From the NCBI GenBank assembly GCA_030159075.1, contig BROG01000371.1, positions 1-64,000 of the forward strand: a stretch of DNA of 64,000 nucleotides, read 5' to 3'. This document shows, one piece after another, positions 24,001 to 39,900 of this stretch (its first letter is position 1; the number at the start of each line of letters is the position of its first letter). A program made the translations under genes and the position numbers. The notes beneath the pieces are model-generated. The model was not told the DNA's origin and made no database searches. It was given only the letters and a program-made list of their open reading frames with translations. This stretch comes from Atrina japonica (taxonomy: Eukaryota > Mollusca > Bivalvia > Pterioida > Pinnidae).

Positions 24001-24881
24001 GGTGGGTGGTATGTGTTGTTTGTTCCGGGTATGTCACATGACAATTTCGGACAGCATTGACCAGCGATTGTAACTTTGCGACAGTAAGTTGGCAGTGAAA
24101 GTGGAAGCTGTGGGCACCTAGATATAACAATACACTAATATCAAGTAACATCAAAATTATTTCAGATAATTGGGAATGAAAAAAAGAATCCAACAATATT
24201 CGTTATGCCAAAAGGAGCCATGTACGCTACGCATAAAGATTTTTAAAGAACCATAACTTTGGTTGCAATAATTAATGTCATCTCAGGTTTCATTGATGTA
24301 AGACATCATTCTTAAATTTGGGTCAAAATCTGAGGAAAGAAACTTGAAAAAAAAAAAAATCCAAAAAGACCCTGTGTCAAAAAGAGAGACCCAAAACAAT
24401 ATGCTCTGTCCCTCTTTGAGTTTGGGGACATAAGAGTCTAAAAAATATTATTAGTTTTACATAAAATGCTTTATAGAATTTGAAAGACCAGTCTTATATA
24501 TGGTTCCAGCTACAAATAAGAACTGGGAGGGGCCAAAGCAGTATAGGCTACAAGCCTGAAATAGTGCTATAAGTAATACATAAAAAAAAAAACATGAAAA
24601 CAAAATTTTGACTTTATTTTTGTACAATTCGCAAGGGAAAACATCTGGGAAGATACAGTAGGAGCAATGATAGCAGGTTATAATGATACAATACATACTT
24701 AGATATACATTTGTATTCTCCCTTGGCTGCGTTCTCACAAGTACATGTGTACTGACATCCGTCACTCCAAGACTGACCTTGTTGATAGACTTTTCCCTTG
24801 TAAGCACATGCACCATAGCCTATAAAACAAGAATGATTACAAGATTTTTATTCATTGAGCAGCTGTTGAATATCTAACTTG

Positions 24882-24939
<58 letters not shown>

Positions 24940-27900
24940 TTGACCATTAACTGGGTTTAAAACATTTTTATGGTTAAGCGGTTTTTATTGGTGTGGTTAA
25001 ATGGTTAAAGAAAATCTCAACAACATTCAAGAGCACAGCTAAGAAAATTTAGTAAATTCTAGTCTCACTAATTAGCGTCCACCAGCGAGAAAAGTAAATT
25101 GGCGTCAACAAAAGCGATTTAAAGGGTCGTATTTCGGGTTTCTATATGGTAGATATACAGAACAATATTAACATATATTGTTTGATTTATATTTGAAAAT
25201 ATAATACATGAGATACATTGTATATATACTACTTTTACTCTGGATATCACAAAGTCTTTATCTCGTAATTTCACTTATCCTATTATCTTTTTTCTTTATC
25301 TTTCCGAAATATAGAAATGTTACTTAAAAACATTTTGTTATCTCAAAATACCTTTCCAGGATTGATGTTTAACTTTTTATAAGCAACAAGATGTGTTTGT
25401 GAAACACAAATGACCCGTTCTCAACAAATTTTTGCAATGTCCTACATTTTGACCCCGCCCCACACCCCAGGGTGTAAGCGGGACAGAATTACGGATGGAC
25501 AAACAGATACAGATGATCCAAACATTATATACCCCCCACTCCCCCAGCAGTCCTTTCAGGCAGGGGGCATAAAAACATCTTAATTAATAAAGAATTAATA
25601 TACACTACCTCCAGATGATTGGTAGGGGTTGACAGCGCCTGGTTTGATCTCATTAGATCCATGGAATTCTGTCACAGTTCCCACTGGAAGGACATTGAGT
25701 TGATTGGGTGCAGGTGTTGCAGAACCATTAACGGTATCAATCAATGGGGTGAAATTGATGCCACCTGAGTTGCATACTGGTACTCTGCAGCATGGATCCT
25801 TAGGATCGACAGCCAATGTACAGTAAGAAGGTAAACCAGTGTAAATACGGCATCTGTTCAACATTAAAAAAAAAAATCAATTTTAACATCAGTACACACA
25901 AAACACAATATGTATTGCAAATTGTATTCCAGTCAATTTCTGCAATCTTTTTGTGTATGATATAATTCTCTCCTAGAATTATGGTTATTTAGTCCGCTTC
26001 CATATAAAATAATTTTTTTTCCTTTCCGCATGAAATACGTCATAAAGATTATGATGCCCATTCAACCAACCATGATAAAAGGAAAAATAATATTGAGTTA
26101 TTTCCCCTTATATTAAGGACTGAAGTAAAAAAAAAAAAAAAATAGATATTATTATAGTTTAGGAATAAAGAAGAAAAACTGAAATCTTGTTCTTCTGTAA
26201 ATTAAGATCTGACTGTATATAGATCTGTATTATATATTTTATTTTTATTTTAACCAGAAGCTGTAGTTTCAATGACTACATTGTATACCAAGTTTATTTT
26301 GTGTTATCTCCCTTTGTAGACCACGCAGAAGCTGAAAGCTTACAGACTTTGCTTGGCAGATATGGAGATAATGCCGTAGTTAGTAGGCTTAAAGGCATAC
26401 ACGTTTCAAAATGGATTTTTCGTTTGTTTGTATTTTATAATTCAGATATTTGATGTTTTATACAAATAAAATGTTTATTAAAAATAACAGGTTGAAAGAA
26501 ATTTGTTATAATGTTGTATTTGTTAAAAGAAATTGGATGTGAATAATTGGCGAGTTAATATTCATATTCTTACATGGGTAGCAGGAATATCAATTGTCAG
26601 CATATTTCATTCATTCTAGGCAATATATATATGATATATTAAAATTTTCTATCTCCAATGTATCTTTTTAGCCTTTTTAAACAAAGTTATGGTCTAAATG
26701 TTGGTTATTTTTTTTATTATCTTAATGACAACCTTTATGCCTTTATGATACTGTTTTATTTCTACGTACCTAGCGGTACATTTGTACGAGTTCTGAGTGG
26801 CATCTAAGCATGTACATCTGTACATACATCCATCTTCCCAAGATGATCCTTGAGCATGTACAGTATAATCAGTGTATCGGCAAAGATCTGTAAAAAAAAT
26901 CACGAAAATATTGATAATACATCTCTTACTCACAAATACTGTTGAATCAGAAAATTTCGTTGTGGTTTTAATTTTGTTTATTTCCCTGTTTTCATTTATC
27001 AAAGAAACTTACACCACAACAAAATTTTATATGAATTATAACTAGTTATAATGATAGCCAGATCCTTTACAGTCATGTTTTTTTATTTTAATGAAATATT
27101 ATGTCAATGAATTTCTTTTACATTTAAAAGAACAAAATTTTATCCCTATGAAAATGTCTATTTCTACAATTAGTCATTAATTCTTGTCGGATCTAATTGT
27201 AAATTTTCCATGAACACTTGAAAAAACAGATGATTTTTTTTGGGGGGGGGGGGGGGGGGGGGGGGCAATATAGCCCAATTTTTCAAATAAAATGAAAAAA
27301 ATCCTGTGTTAAATCATCAACCCCTGTGAAGTAATGTACTCTTCTATAAATCAATATTTAGACCAGTCTAAATGTGTCTTCAGGTGTAAATGGGTTAAAA
27401 AAAATTTAGAAAACCAAGTTTTACAAATTTACTAATGTCGTATTTAATTTATTTCTCACCTTGAGGACGCATTGTTGCAGTGACTTTAGGATAGGTGACT
27501 GTTTGCGTTGGACGAGGTGTGGTGACCACGGGTTGTGGTGTAGTAAGGTTGGGGTCACATCTAGCCTTCCTACAACACTGGTCTTGTGGATCGGGCTCAA
27601 AGCGGCAGAACCATGGCAAGTTATAATACTGAGGACAGCTATTAAAATAGAATATATTTAAGATGAAAAAACAAGAATAAACCGATTCCTCTGTCTTTCG
27701 TTAGCACTGAAATTTCTGTGAGAAATGAAAACAAAATATATATTTCATATCATAAATCAAATTTCATATTCTGAGGGGAAGTGCCTGTAAGTGCTGTATC
27801 TCATCAATATACACATACAGTGAAACTACGCCTACAGGCCACTTCGCTTAGGAGCCTACCTCACATTTCAGATCATAAATACAAACTTCTTGGTTGTTGT

Positions 27901-30900
27901 TTTTGTTTAATGTCCCATTCAAGAATCATTCACTCATATGGAGATGTCACCAGTTGTTGGTGAAGGACTATGCTTGGCACTTATCGCCATTGAGCAGTGA
28001 GGGTTCTTTAACATGCCGACATCTACTGTGACATGAGACCTCGGTTTGTACTGTCATGATCATCTGAAGGACAGGAAAATTACCCAGTCCCCTCTGCAGG
28101 GACTCGAACCCATGACCCTCAGGTAGCAAATCCAGCACTCTACCGCAGAGCCACGACGGCTCTCTCTTGTTAAATATCAAACAACATCAGGTCCTCATTT
28201 CATACACATCCTAGCTAAACAGAAAAACTTTGGGTCAGACGGTTAAGTGGTCATTATAGCGAGGTACCACTGTATTTGAAGAAAAAGTAACTTACTGATA
28301 TTTGCATCTGTATTGGCCTCTGGCAGCATCATAACATTCACAGTCCAGCTGGCAGCCATCTCTCCATGTTTGACCTTGTGTGTAGATCTTACCCTTGTAG
28401 ATACAGGCTTCTGTAAAATGGAATAAATATACTTCTAACTGCAAGACAATATAAGATTAAAAAGAGTGGCATATCAGAAAACTCAGGATTAGCCAAAGTT
28501 GAGTAAATGTTTGATACTTAAGTTATACTAAAGTTCTATGGTGCCAGGCTAAAAGAATTGTTGGAGATGGCAGTCACTACCTTTTTGAAAATCTTGGATT
28601 TTGATCCGGTGGCCAGGTGTCAAACCCTGGACCTAGTTCTGGTGAGTGGCATGCTCAACCACTCATTCACCACAACTGATGTTTATAAAAAAATAAAATC
28701 ATTAGCATGGCTGAAGGACAATTGTAGCATGAGTAGTGATATTTAAGATATTATCAACAAAAGTAGTCAAATCAATATTTTCTTTTCAGATATTGGAATA
28801 TCATTAACCTTACTTATCCTAGACATGACCAAAAAATATATATATTACCTCCGTTTCCAGTGATTCCTGTCTGTTGGTTGGGATAGAGTGGATTTCCGGG
28901 GCCATTATTGCTGGAACCGGTGAAGGATGACTGAACAGGAGTGGGTACCACTACGGGTAGTGCAGTTGTTTGTGGTGGGATACCACTTCCAGTGAAGGTC
29001 TGATGAGTCGGAATAACATTGCAGTTTGGTACCACACAGCATGGATCATTCTGATCAGCGACCAGGTGACAGTTGCTTGGAATGTTATCGAAGGTAGGAC
29101 ATCTGCAAATAAAAAAATAAAAATAACAATGCGTAAAACATTTGATACATCATCAAATTCCAAACATTGTATGCTTATAAATATCTGCCATTATCTGATT
29201 TTCACACTTCTTTGTCCTTTGCATCCAGGGTGCAAAAATTGGAAAAAAAGGGTGGGCACTCATTGGGACCAATTAAGGGTTAAATTGACGTCATTTTTCA
29301 CCAGTAAGATCAGTATATAAGGTATACTACGTGTAATTATATATTGAAAACATATTTCCGGTAAGAAAGGTTTAAAGAAGTAATAGTCATCATTGTCTTG
29401 TGTTTTTCTTTTTGTCACATGACATGGTCGATTATTCCCACTTTAGGGGGGGAGGGATGCTTATACAGACATAAGCGCTCATTTGACATAATACAGTATT
29501 GCTAAAAATGACAAACCTGGCGCGACAACTGTATAGATTGTTGATAACATCGTCACAAGTACAGGTCTTGTCACAGCCATCATCCCAGCTTTGTCCTTGT
29601 TTGTAGTAGACACCCTTGTACACACAGAATCCTGGGAAAAAAGATCAAGAAAATTTAAAATGCCAGTTTTTATCATAATGTTTACCTCACTTTCAGGTGT
29701 GGAAAATTCTTATTAATAGTTGTAAGTGAAGAAAATAACAGGCAAAGTAAAATTTCAAGGAAGGGAATTACAAAAGTAAAAAAAATCCAGGCAAAAGAAT
29801 TACCCATGTAGAAAATTTCAAGCTAAAGTTTCACCTAAAGTATATCAAAATGTCTAACACAAGAAGCATTATTGTAAAAAGTTAAAAATAAAATGTACAA
29901 CAAGGGTGGACAATTTCAAGTCATTCAGATAAAAAAGTCACCGCAGAAAATCAATTTCACTTGTCGCCGATAATTACAAAGACTGTAATCACCTTTCACA
30001 TTGGTGACTGGAGTGTTTGTACCACTGATGGACGATCCAGAACCTGGTATGTATGCAATATTTGGTTGACGTGTGGTGGGTAAGAATGTCTGGTATTGTG
30101 GTGGGACGGTGTTGAGTGGTGTGTTGGGGTTACCACAGTACGGGACAGCACAACATGGGTTGTTGTTGTCCTTCACCAACTGGCAGTAGCTGGGAAGGTT
30201 TGGATATCTCTGGCATCTGTCGAGTAAAGTCATATATTGTATTGGTTATTGAATGCTTCATGGAAAGTTTTTCTCATATTTAATTTTCAACCATTGTCAA
30301 TAAGGCTTAGATGAATTATACATGAATTTTAAAGGGGGCAATAGCTGTGCTTTTTTTCCCCCAAATTTTGTTTTTCCTTTCTACTACATAGATTAATATA
30401 AACTAACAAAAAAGAGATATACATAGGCATAAGAATTCCTAAATCCCTATACAGTTTGTGAAAATTGCTTGAGAAACCCAGGTTTGGCACTTTTTTCACT
30501 TGCAATTGATTAACTCAACCTTACTATTTGTATATGAATACTAAACTGGACCTGACCTTATTTTCACAAAATATATAGTAATATTAGATTTCTTATACCA
30601 GTGTATAGCTCTTATTTGTTATTGTACATCAACTACAAATAGTGAAAGAGGGCAAATTTGAATGAACATTTTTTGGTAAACACAGCTAATGCCCCTCTAA
30701 AATAATCTGAACTTGTTCACTCGTGAATTATGATGGTGAACCAATACTATTTATTCATTTGAGTTAGTGAAAATGTAACTACAGGGGTAGACAGGTAAAC
30801 AGATTTACTCCTCCTCTACAAGCCTGGGTTCCCATTAAGGAATATTCAGTGTTGGCTTCCTCCTGTCCTGTCACAGTATTACAATTAAATATTCCAAATA

Positions 30901-33900
30901 TCATGTGATAAGAAATGAGCTAATGAGAAATCTTGAAAAAAAAAAAAAGGTGTAAAAATATGTAAAAAGTGAATGTGATACTTACTTCTCGGTACATTTG
31001 TACTGACCAGTCATCTGATTGACACATTCACAGTGGTACTGGCAGCCATCATCCCATTGTTGACCCTGAGTGTAGATTTGTCCCTTGTAGAAACAGCCTA
31101 GGGGGTTAAAAAGTTGTATTACCATTTTACACTATGAACACTCTATATGTCAGAACAAGGTGTATTTAGGCGACAGAGCCATTGTTGGTCAGCTAACCTT
31201 ATAATGGCTGTTATTATGACCAGCAGTATTTTGTGTGAGGTGCACACGTGTGTGTGTGCGTTTTGTCCATGAATTTTTTGTTGTTGATGAACAGCCAGAA
31301 ATACTGACTTATGCTATGTACTGTCCACTTGACATAACTTGGTAGGGCTGGAGTGACCTTTTGATTACTATACGGACGATTCTACTCACTCTTCGGTTTA
31401 AATATGACCGGTTTCTTAAAAATTATTTTTCACTGGAGATTCATGAGCATGGAGACAAGTAGGAAGGATTACAGTTTTTGTCAGTGTAATTCAAAGGCTA
31501 TGCTTTATTATAGATTCCTTAAATTTAAAGTTGTCCACGTCCCAAAAATGTTCACAAGGCTCTCCACTCTACTAAGTTAGATGGATTAACTATAGCTGTC
31601 ACCTAAGCCATTGAAATGATTGTTCTTTGATCTGCCATTTCTGCAACATGACATCTTTTTTTTTAAGCCCTAAGGTCTGATAAGAAAGAATATTTACCTG
31701 GTTTAGGTGTGGTATCTGTGTTCTGTCCACTCGTGCCTGGTTGTGGTTGACCATTTACCATGATAGTTGGAACTGGGGTGGTTGGAACGATTCCATTTCC
31801 TGTGACCTGTCCATACACTGGGTTCAATGGACGAACAGTTCCGGGTGATGGGGCCACACCGGGTTGAACGACTGGGCAGTCAGGAACCTTACAGCAAGTG
31901 GGGTCATTAGGATCTGGAACCAGGGTGCAGGCACTTGGAACTCGGTTGTAGAAAGTACACCTTTGAATAATCAAAATTTTGATAAATTTCCCAACAATTT
32001 CATTGGTTAAAAAGAAAACATTCAAATCAATTCTCAATGCCCTGAATGCTAATAAGCAAAGTCCAAGATATTCGTGGTTGTTATGTACAATGCAATTATT
32101 GTGTGTCTATAAATAGTTGTGCATTCGAGTTTTCCATACTATACATTCTTTGATATTTCTGTTGTTTCCAGGTGGTTTTAAGCTAGCCAAATTTGACAAT
32201 CAACAATGGATAAAATTAAGTATTCTTGATTATCCTAAGTTTTGGTCTGTTTTGTTTACAAAACACTTATTGCGCAAGAACTCTTAAGTGTGCGAAAAAT
32301 GGTATCTCTGGGATATATATATAAAGAGCTGCTCTAATATTTGACTTAGTTGTTCTTGAAATTTACTGACAAGCATTGAGGCTCCTTGAGAAATATGCAA
32401 TACAAAGTGTATAACCTTCATTCAAGTCAATATTATGAAATGTCCTAAGACTTCGATTCAGTCTTAGGGCCACTTTTATGACCCGTGACCATTTTACAAA
32501 GAATTAGGCACCTGCGATATATGAAGAAATCGAGCCCACACAGTCTATATAATTAGTGGTAGTTTGAAGACTTACTTTATTGCTGTGAGTGTAATAATTC
32601 CTACAGTCATACCAGTCTACAAAGGCCACTCAAAGGAACAGGCAAAAGTAGATGTTATAGACAGGTGACATTTATAGAGAAGTTTATTCATTATAAAAAG
32701 TTAACAAGGGTTATGTTTGTATGGCCTTAATCGGCAGGTGCCCTTTGTACAGAGGTGCAGCCATTAATGCAAGTTTGACTGTATTTGTAAATGTAGCAGG
32801 TTAGGTAACGGTTGATAGATTTCTTAGATTTCATTAAAAATTCAATCAACTTAATAGAAACAACTTAGGACTTTGATTTAGGACTTATTTTTTGATAAAA
32901 CCAATCCCAGAATCACCACTGCAATTATTCTAACAGAAATCACACACTTGTAAAACAAATTATTTACCAACTATTGAGAGCACTGTAAGTGGTGATTTAA
33001 ACTACTGTGGCTTTTTACCTTTGTTGACATCTGTAGAAACCGGAGGTGGCATTTTCACATCGGCATATTTTGTCACAGCCATCATACCATTGCTGACCTT
33101 GTCTGTATGCCTGGCCATTGTATACACAAATTTCTGTAAAATTGATAAAACATTGGAATGAAATACACGTCCTCTATATTTTATCATCCATAAAACTTTC
33201 CCTTACAAATGCTATTTCACACAGTGTCAACGGTGAGTGCCGGGTAAATTTTTTCTTTACTATTGCGTAATGCGGCAATCACTCATTGAGTGTTTCATAA
33301 ATGCATAAATTTGAAACATTATTTATAATCCCCACCCCCAAAAGAAAGCATACAATTCATAATTATTTTTGTATGTAGAATAATCTTTTATATAGTTTAC
33401 TAGTACTATTACACCCAAATACATTGAAAACGAAAGGGAAATAAATTTTTGTTTCAAATAAACAGGGGTATCAAAATAACAGGGTAATAATGGTAATAAT
33501 GAAATAAAAATCATTTCAAGTTAATTAAGATTTGAATGTAACAAGGTTCAAAATTATATGGGTATGAGAGTATATAAGGAACCCTTCAATTTTGTAGCAC
33601 CTTTTCACCCCAAGGTGTTTTAACTGATCAACCCCTGAAGGCACATTTGGACCTGCCCATTTAAACAAATGGTTAAGTCCACAGTCAAAATGCAGGAGTG
33701 TATGATTTAGAATAAAAACTTCATTACAAGGCATCACAAGTGAATTTACTAATCCCCTCGCTATGAATATATTGTATAATACCTGTAAAGAGCCGACAAT
33801 AATATTTCAACGCAAATTATCAAAGGGCAATAACTCTGTACATAAGAAGCGTGGGTTACGAAACGCGAACACGTCCGAGATATTACCATAGTTAACACTT

Positions 33901-36900
33901 GTATCAAGTTTCGTGAAATTCTGTTGAGAAATAAAATTATTACAGCGCTGACAAGAAAATGTAACATACATACGTACTTACGAGCTTAATCCTACATACC
34001 CTCCAAACTTTGTGAGGGGGATAATAACTTTACATGCAATATATAACTAGTTCACTGATGACTCATGACAGTAGACCATACTATTCATTGATTTGAGTAA
34101 ATGTGACCACAGGTATTGACATTAGTTAAGTAGTTTTCAAAACAAATGGAATGAATTTAAATATTAATGTTCTGTGATAGATAAAATTGGTAAACAAAAA
34201 ATTTTACAAGATTATGTGAAACACAACCATTAATTCTGTAAGTACAGTACGATTAGGAATTGACATAAAATTTTGTTAAAAGATTAGGTTGTCATATTTT
34301 GTTTTGCGGCAATATAGACTGAATATAACCGAAATATTTCTCCTGCAGAATTTCATTCCAAACATTTCATTATAGAATATATATATATATATATACACAA
34401 TAGATCAACATCCTTTCATAAAGAAGAGTGTACAAATAATTTTAGTATTCAGAGTGACTGTAAAGACATTTATCAACCCTTTCACCCCTGAGTATCCAAG
34501 TGGTATATGCCATTTTCTATGGTTTAAGGTCAGTCTATTATGGTTTGTAGGGTTGAGAGGGTTAATATAGAATTTACTTTCAACTTCAATTCACAATACT
34601 TGCCGACATATCCAGGGACGACTGGTGTACCAGTGATTGGATGTCCATGCTGTCCAGGTTTGGTTGGGCCTGGTGTTGTTCTGACCGGGCAGTACAGAGT
34701 CTGACAGCACTGGTCATTGGGGTCTTGTACCAAGGTACAATAAGATGGCACCTGTGGTGTTCTTGCACATCTGAATTCAAAAGCAATCACATAAAAACTC
34801 AAGCATACAGGAGAGACAATAAGGACAAAATTGAATCCTCGCTAAAATCTCTGTTTTTACAGTATCAAACTGATATTACACAAATCATTTCTATAAATTC
34901 CACAACAAACAAAATAGGATGAGATTGAGGAACACTATACCCTTGAAATGTTGATCATATCTAAGTCCCATAACTCTGGCAACTATTTCTGAAAGTGGGT
35001 CATAATCAAGCTCTTTCTAGCTCCTATTAATGTGAAGCTTTACTCCAAATTGAAAAAAAAATATGAAAAAAGCTTTATTTGTTGGAAACTGAAATGTGCA
35101 TAGATATTTTTATTCATATTTTCTGTATTTTTAATTGCACAGGTAAAGTTTGAAAATTTACCCTACCTAAGGTTGAAATACTCCTACTACTAACCAATAG
35201 TCACAAAAATATTCAATTTTTAAAATTTTACCTAATATTTTTTAATTTCAAAATATTGTTATTTTTATAGATTTTTTTGTTCCATGAAGCACTTAACCTG
35301 CTTAATTACAAAATTGAAAATAAAAATTATAGAAATTTTTTTTTTGAGCTTTAGTTTTTTTTTGAAATTATGAGTGAAACCTAAATATTTGTAATCATGG
35401 GTCTTTACTGCAGTATCTGTGAATTCAGAAAACACTTTTGTTGTAGTTTTAATTTTGTTTATTTCAGTATTTTCATGTATCAACAAAATTTAAGCCATGA
35501 CGAAATTTTACACAGATTATACCTAAGAACAGTAATAGGTTCCTTTAATAATAGGTTTTTTATTTCCACAAAATGTAATGCAGATGAATGTTTAATTTTC
35601 AAATCAATATGATTTTAAGCCTTCAAATTTTTCAGACTTTTCAGTATGTGATATACAGCTGTTTCAAGACACTGAAGAAGTAAGACATGACAAGCAAACC
35701 TTTCTGTGCACTTGTATCGTCCAGAGTGTTCGTCAATGCATTCGCACTGGAACAAACATCCATCATCCCATTTCTGTCCTTGTTTGTAAATTTTGCCGTG
35801 ATATACACAGGCTTCTACAAGACACAAAACGAATGGGTTATAACACTCACATATTATCGGTAAAAAATGTCAAGGGTAAAGAAAGGTTGAACAAGACACA
35901 TTACCTGTCCTTAAATATACAAGTAATTTGACACATGTTGAACAAGATAAATTATCTGTATCTAAAATACAAATGAATTGAGGTCAACACATGTTGAACT
36001 AGATAGATAATCCGTATCTAAAATACAAATGAATTGAGATCAACACATGTTGAACTAGACAGTATAAAATCAAGAATATCAACACATAAACTACAATAAA
36101 TCTGATCATACAAGAATTGAGGTCAACACATGTTGAACTAGACAGATAATCTGTATCTAAAATACAAGAATTGAGATCAACACATGTTGAACTAGACAGG
36201 TAACCTGAATAAACTGTTTCTCAATATGTGGAGGAGAGAAAATTTGTAACGTACTAGAGCTTGTTGCCAATCCTGGATTCTGAGGATTCTGTGGCTGTTG
36301 TTGTGTTCCATAGAATGTACCCTTATCTCCTGTGATGACTGTGAAGGGGTTGGTGGAGTTGACGTCGATACAGACAGGTGCTTGACAACACTGATCACTG
36401 GGGTCAGTAACCAGCTGACAGCCTTGTTTGGGTGCTGGGTAACTTGGGCATCTGTAAGACAATTAGATGAATTTTTTTTTTCTGTTGCATGCAAAATTGA
36501 CATTTAAAGAGCACCGTTATCAAAATGTATTACTCTCAAATTTCAGAGGAATCTTTACCCACAAGTAGCCAATCTATAATTTTGTCTGTTTTAATTGTTT
36601 TATCTATATTCAACAATTTTTCAGATATATATTGGTGGCCAGTTTTTAATGGCGGAGGAGAGAACCCAGTTTGATGCACCCAGGAAGTGACCACCAGCCT
36701 TCTGCAAGTAAACTGGCAAACTTTCTCACAAAATCAGCAGTCTAAAGCAGAATTCTCTGAAAGTATGTTAAACCGTAGGTGAAGTGATACCAGAAATTGA
36801 AACAGGAGACTAACCGTTTGTGAGTCAGATGATCTGCTACCATACCACCACAATTGGTTGGTAATAACCTTGACCTTACATATCATCACAGTTGATATGA

Positions 36901-39900
36901 GCTGTAGACAATGACCTTAACCTTACTTATCATCACAGTTGATATGGCCTGTAGGTAATTACAATGACCTTACCTATCATCAGTTTATATAACCTTACCT
37001 ATCATCACAGTTGATATGGCCTGTATGTGCATCATCACATCTACACACTTTCTCACAGCCAACATTCCAGGTCTGACCTTGTCTGTATGGTACACCATTG
37101 TATACACAGAACTCTGAAAAAATTATATGTAAAGGGTGTAAAAAAAAAATTGGGTATCCATTATGATATTTTGAACTTCTGTATCAAGTGTTTTTTTGTT
37201 TTTTTACTTTTTTTAGGGTCAAAATAACCCAGGGAGGGGGGACATCCTGGGGGATCAAAAGATTCTAATTATTTTGGTGTATATATAGGATATAGGGTAC
37301 TAAACATTCCAGATTGGTGACAGATCGCAAAATCAAAATCGATATGGTCATCTTTTTGCGTAAAGAACAAAAAATAAACAAACACAAGGACTTAGAAAAC
37401 AATTGATTTATCCATACGTTAACAGTTTTTGAAAATATCACGAAATAGGTTAATAAGTTAAACCTTAAAATTAAAAAAAAAAAGCAAGAAATAAAAGTAG
37501 AACATTGTAATCTGTCAAATTTATGCCCATCTCTAAACTGCTGTGCTATTCAATTGAACTGCCCCAACCAGGTATCTTTACTGGTCAGCAACCAATTCTC
37601 GCCAAGTACAAATTCTCCCAAACTCATTTTATTTGGCCTGATATTTTCTGGTTTCTGGGAGAAATTATTTTTCTCTTTCCACTCCGCAATCAGAATAGTG
37701 TCTTGTGCAGGAAACACAAACAAATCCATGAAAATATGCACATGTTTGCAAATTCCATGGAAGTTAAAAACAGCTGGTGAGAATTGGTACTTGGCTAAAA
37801 TAGGTCACTGACCAGTATGGTTTTAGTGTTTATAAAGTGGAGCCTGTCTTAACTCATACACCCCTAAAGACACATTTGGGCTGGTCTGTGTCAATGATTT
37901 TCAGTAGAGTCCATTATTTTCAGGGGTAGATGGGTTAACAGTCTAAAATGTGGCATCTAATCACACGTTTTATTTATATTGGGGATTATTTAATTGAGCA
38001 ATTTTTATGATGTGGTCTCCTAAGACAGGTGGTCTTTCTAGACAGGGTTCCACAATATTGATTTGACAATTAACGACACCTACCTGGTTGTGGTGGTGGT
38101 TGTTTTGTTGGAGCTAAGGTTCCTCCTGGTACGGGTGTGGGTGCGATTTGAAGTGGACAGTCTGGTTTCGGGCAGCATGGGTCCTCTGGATTGTACTTCA
38201 ATGTACATGTCAGTGGTATGCTATTGAGGTTTGTACATCTGGTAAATAAAGATAACAGTTTCTTTATTTGTTTGTTGTTTCACATTCTGCTACTAAGATG
38301 TTTCCAGATTTAAGTGAAGTGCCACAAATTTTGACTTATGGACTGATGCTATTGCAGTAAGGGTTTTCTTTTTTTAACAAAAGGATATACATATTTTCTC
38401 TCTCATGGCATGAAACTATGCTTTTTCGAAAAATTATTTCAGAGTATTTGAAATCTGCCGGTTTTACTAACAAAACCGGTAAATTTGACAAAAGTCTCGT
38501 GAAACTCGTCAAATGATTGGTCCAAATGACCGGTCAATGTCTGTGTCAGCAAATCCGGATTTTGTTACTTCTTTACTTTTTACAATGATATTTGTCAAAA
38601 ATATTTGGGCCACCACTTTATCATTTGGGCCAGTAGTTCTGAAATTTTACTCACCCTTGTTTTTATTTTTCAGTAATATTTATATAAGGACCAGTAAAAT
38701 TTTGCTACAACCAGTGAAATTTAGTAATTCACTGGGCAGGTTGACCAGTAAATAATTTTTCGTTTCAAAACCTCTGTTATTTCATACTTTTGATGACCAT
38801 GAATCCTTACATGCATGTCTAACATGTGTCTGGTATGGTCAATAGCTTCTATATATAGTAAATCATGAATAAAATTTCTTACCTTTCGACACATTTGTAT
38901 CGTCCTGTCATGGAATCAACACATTCACAAACGTACTTGCAGCCATCTTGCCATTTATCTCCCTGTTTGTAGAACTGGCCATTGTATACACATACACCTG
39001 TAAAATTTATACAATTTAATTCTCAGCACCTTTGTTGACGTTATAATGGTAGGAGTTTTTTAAGATGGTATTTATCTAGATATATATGGTTAATACAAAT
39101 TTTCAATTAAAAAAAGATACCACATTTTGGTAAATGCATTTTGTGAGATCGCCATTTATCAAGTTTCAAATTCAGTTATCTTGGGAACAAAGGTTTATGA
39201 CCTCATATCAAAAATTTGACCAATTTTCCCAAAAAATCTTATAAATCCATCTACAACTTTCTATATTCAATTTACTCATTTTCATGGGTAGCTAACTAAA
39301 AAATATAAAATTGAAAATAAAGAAATGACAAATTTTTTTATTAGAATGAAGGACAAAAGGAATACTTAAAAAATCAACCAAAATTAATGTCAAAAAAATT
39401 CATTTTTGATGGAAAAACCATGAAAATTTAAATCAGCAAACATACAAGTAAATGATTTTGTAGTAAAACAATACCAAATTTTAAATCAAGTACAACAAAC
39501 TCACTTTGTGCTGGTGTAGTTGGTCCAGCTGTACCAAAGATGACTGGACCTCCGTTTGGACCAAAGATCAGTTTGATTGGTGTGGTTGGCTGTGGACTGG
39601 GGGTCTGTGTTCCTTCAATGACTGGCATAATGGCGTTACCATCTGGGCACTGTGGTATCTTACAACAGGTTGGGTCACGTGGGTCGGGGATCAAAGTGCA
39701 AGCTGGATTTTGCTGGTACTGTGGACATCTGAAATGTACGTCAAGTAAAACAGATTTATGTACCGGAAAATATCACAATCCGGATTCTTGGACACTTTCA
39801 GGGTCTCTAATACACCAAAGTAAACAAGCATATTGAGAGTTTTGATGAATCAATCCATGTCCCCTACTTGTGAAACCATAATTACCCGAGTGGTGAGTAA

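Noticed and set aside
27890..28165. tRNA gene
   Set aside because: A and B boxes are present but no full cloverleaf, and the body is shared with 2753-3024; it is a SINE head.
34530..34603. Extension of exon V15b past the GC donor (readthrough frame)
   Set aside because: It leads only into AT-rich intron sequence, and no in-phase GT donor avoids a stop at the next exon; the GC donor explains the junction better.
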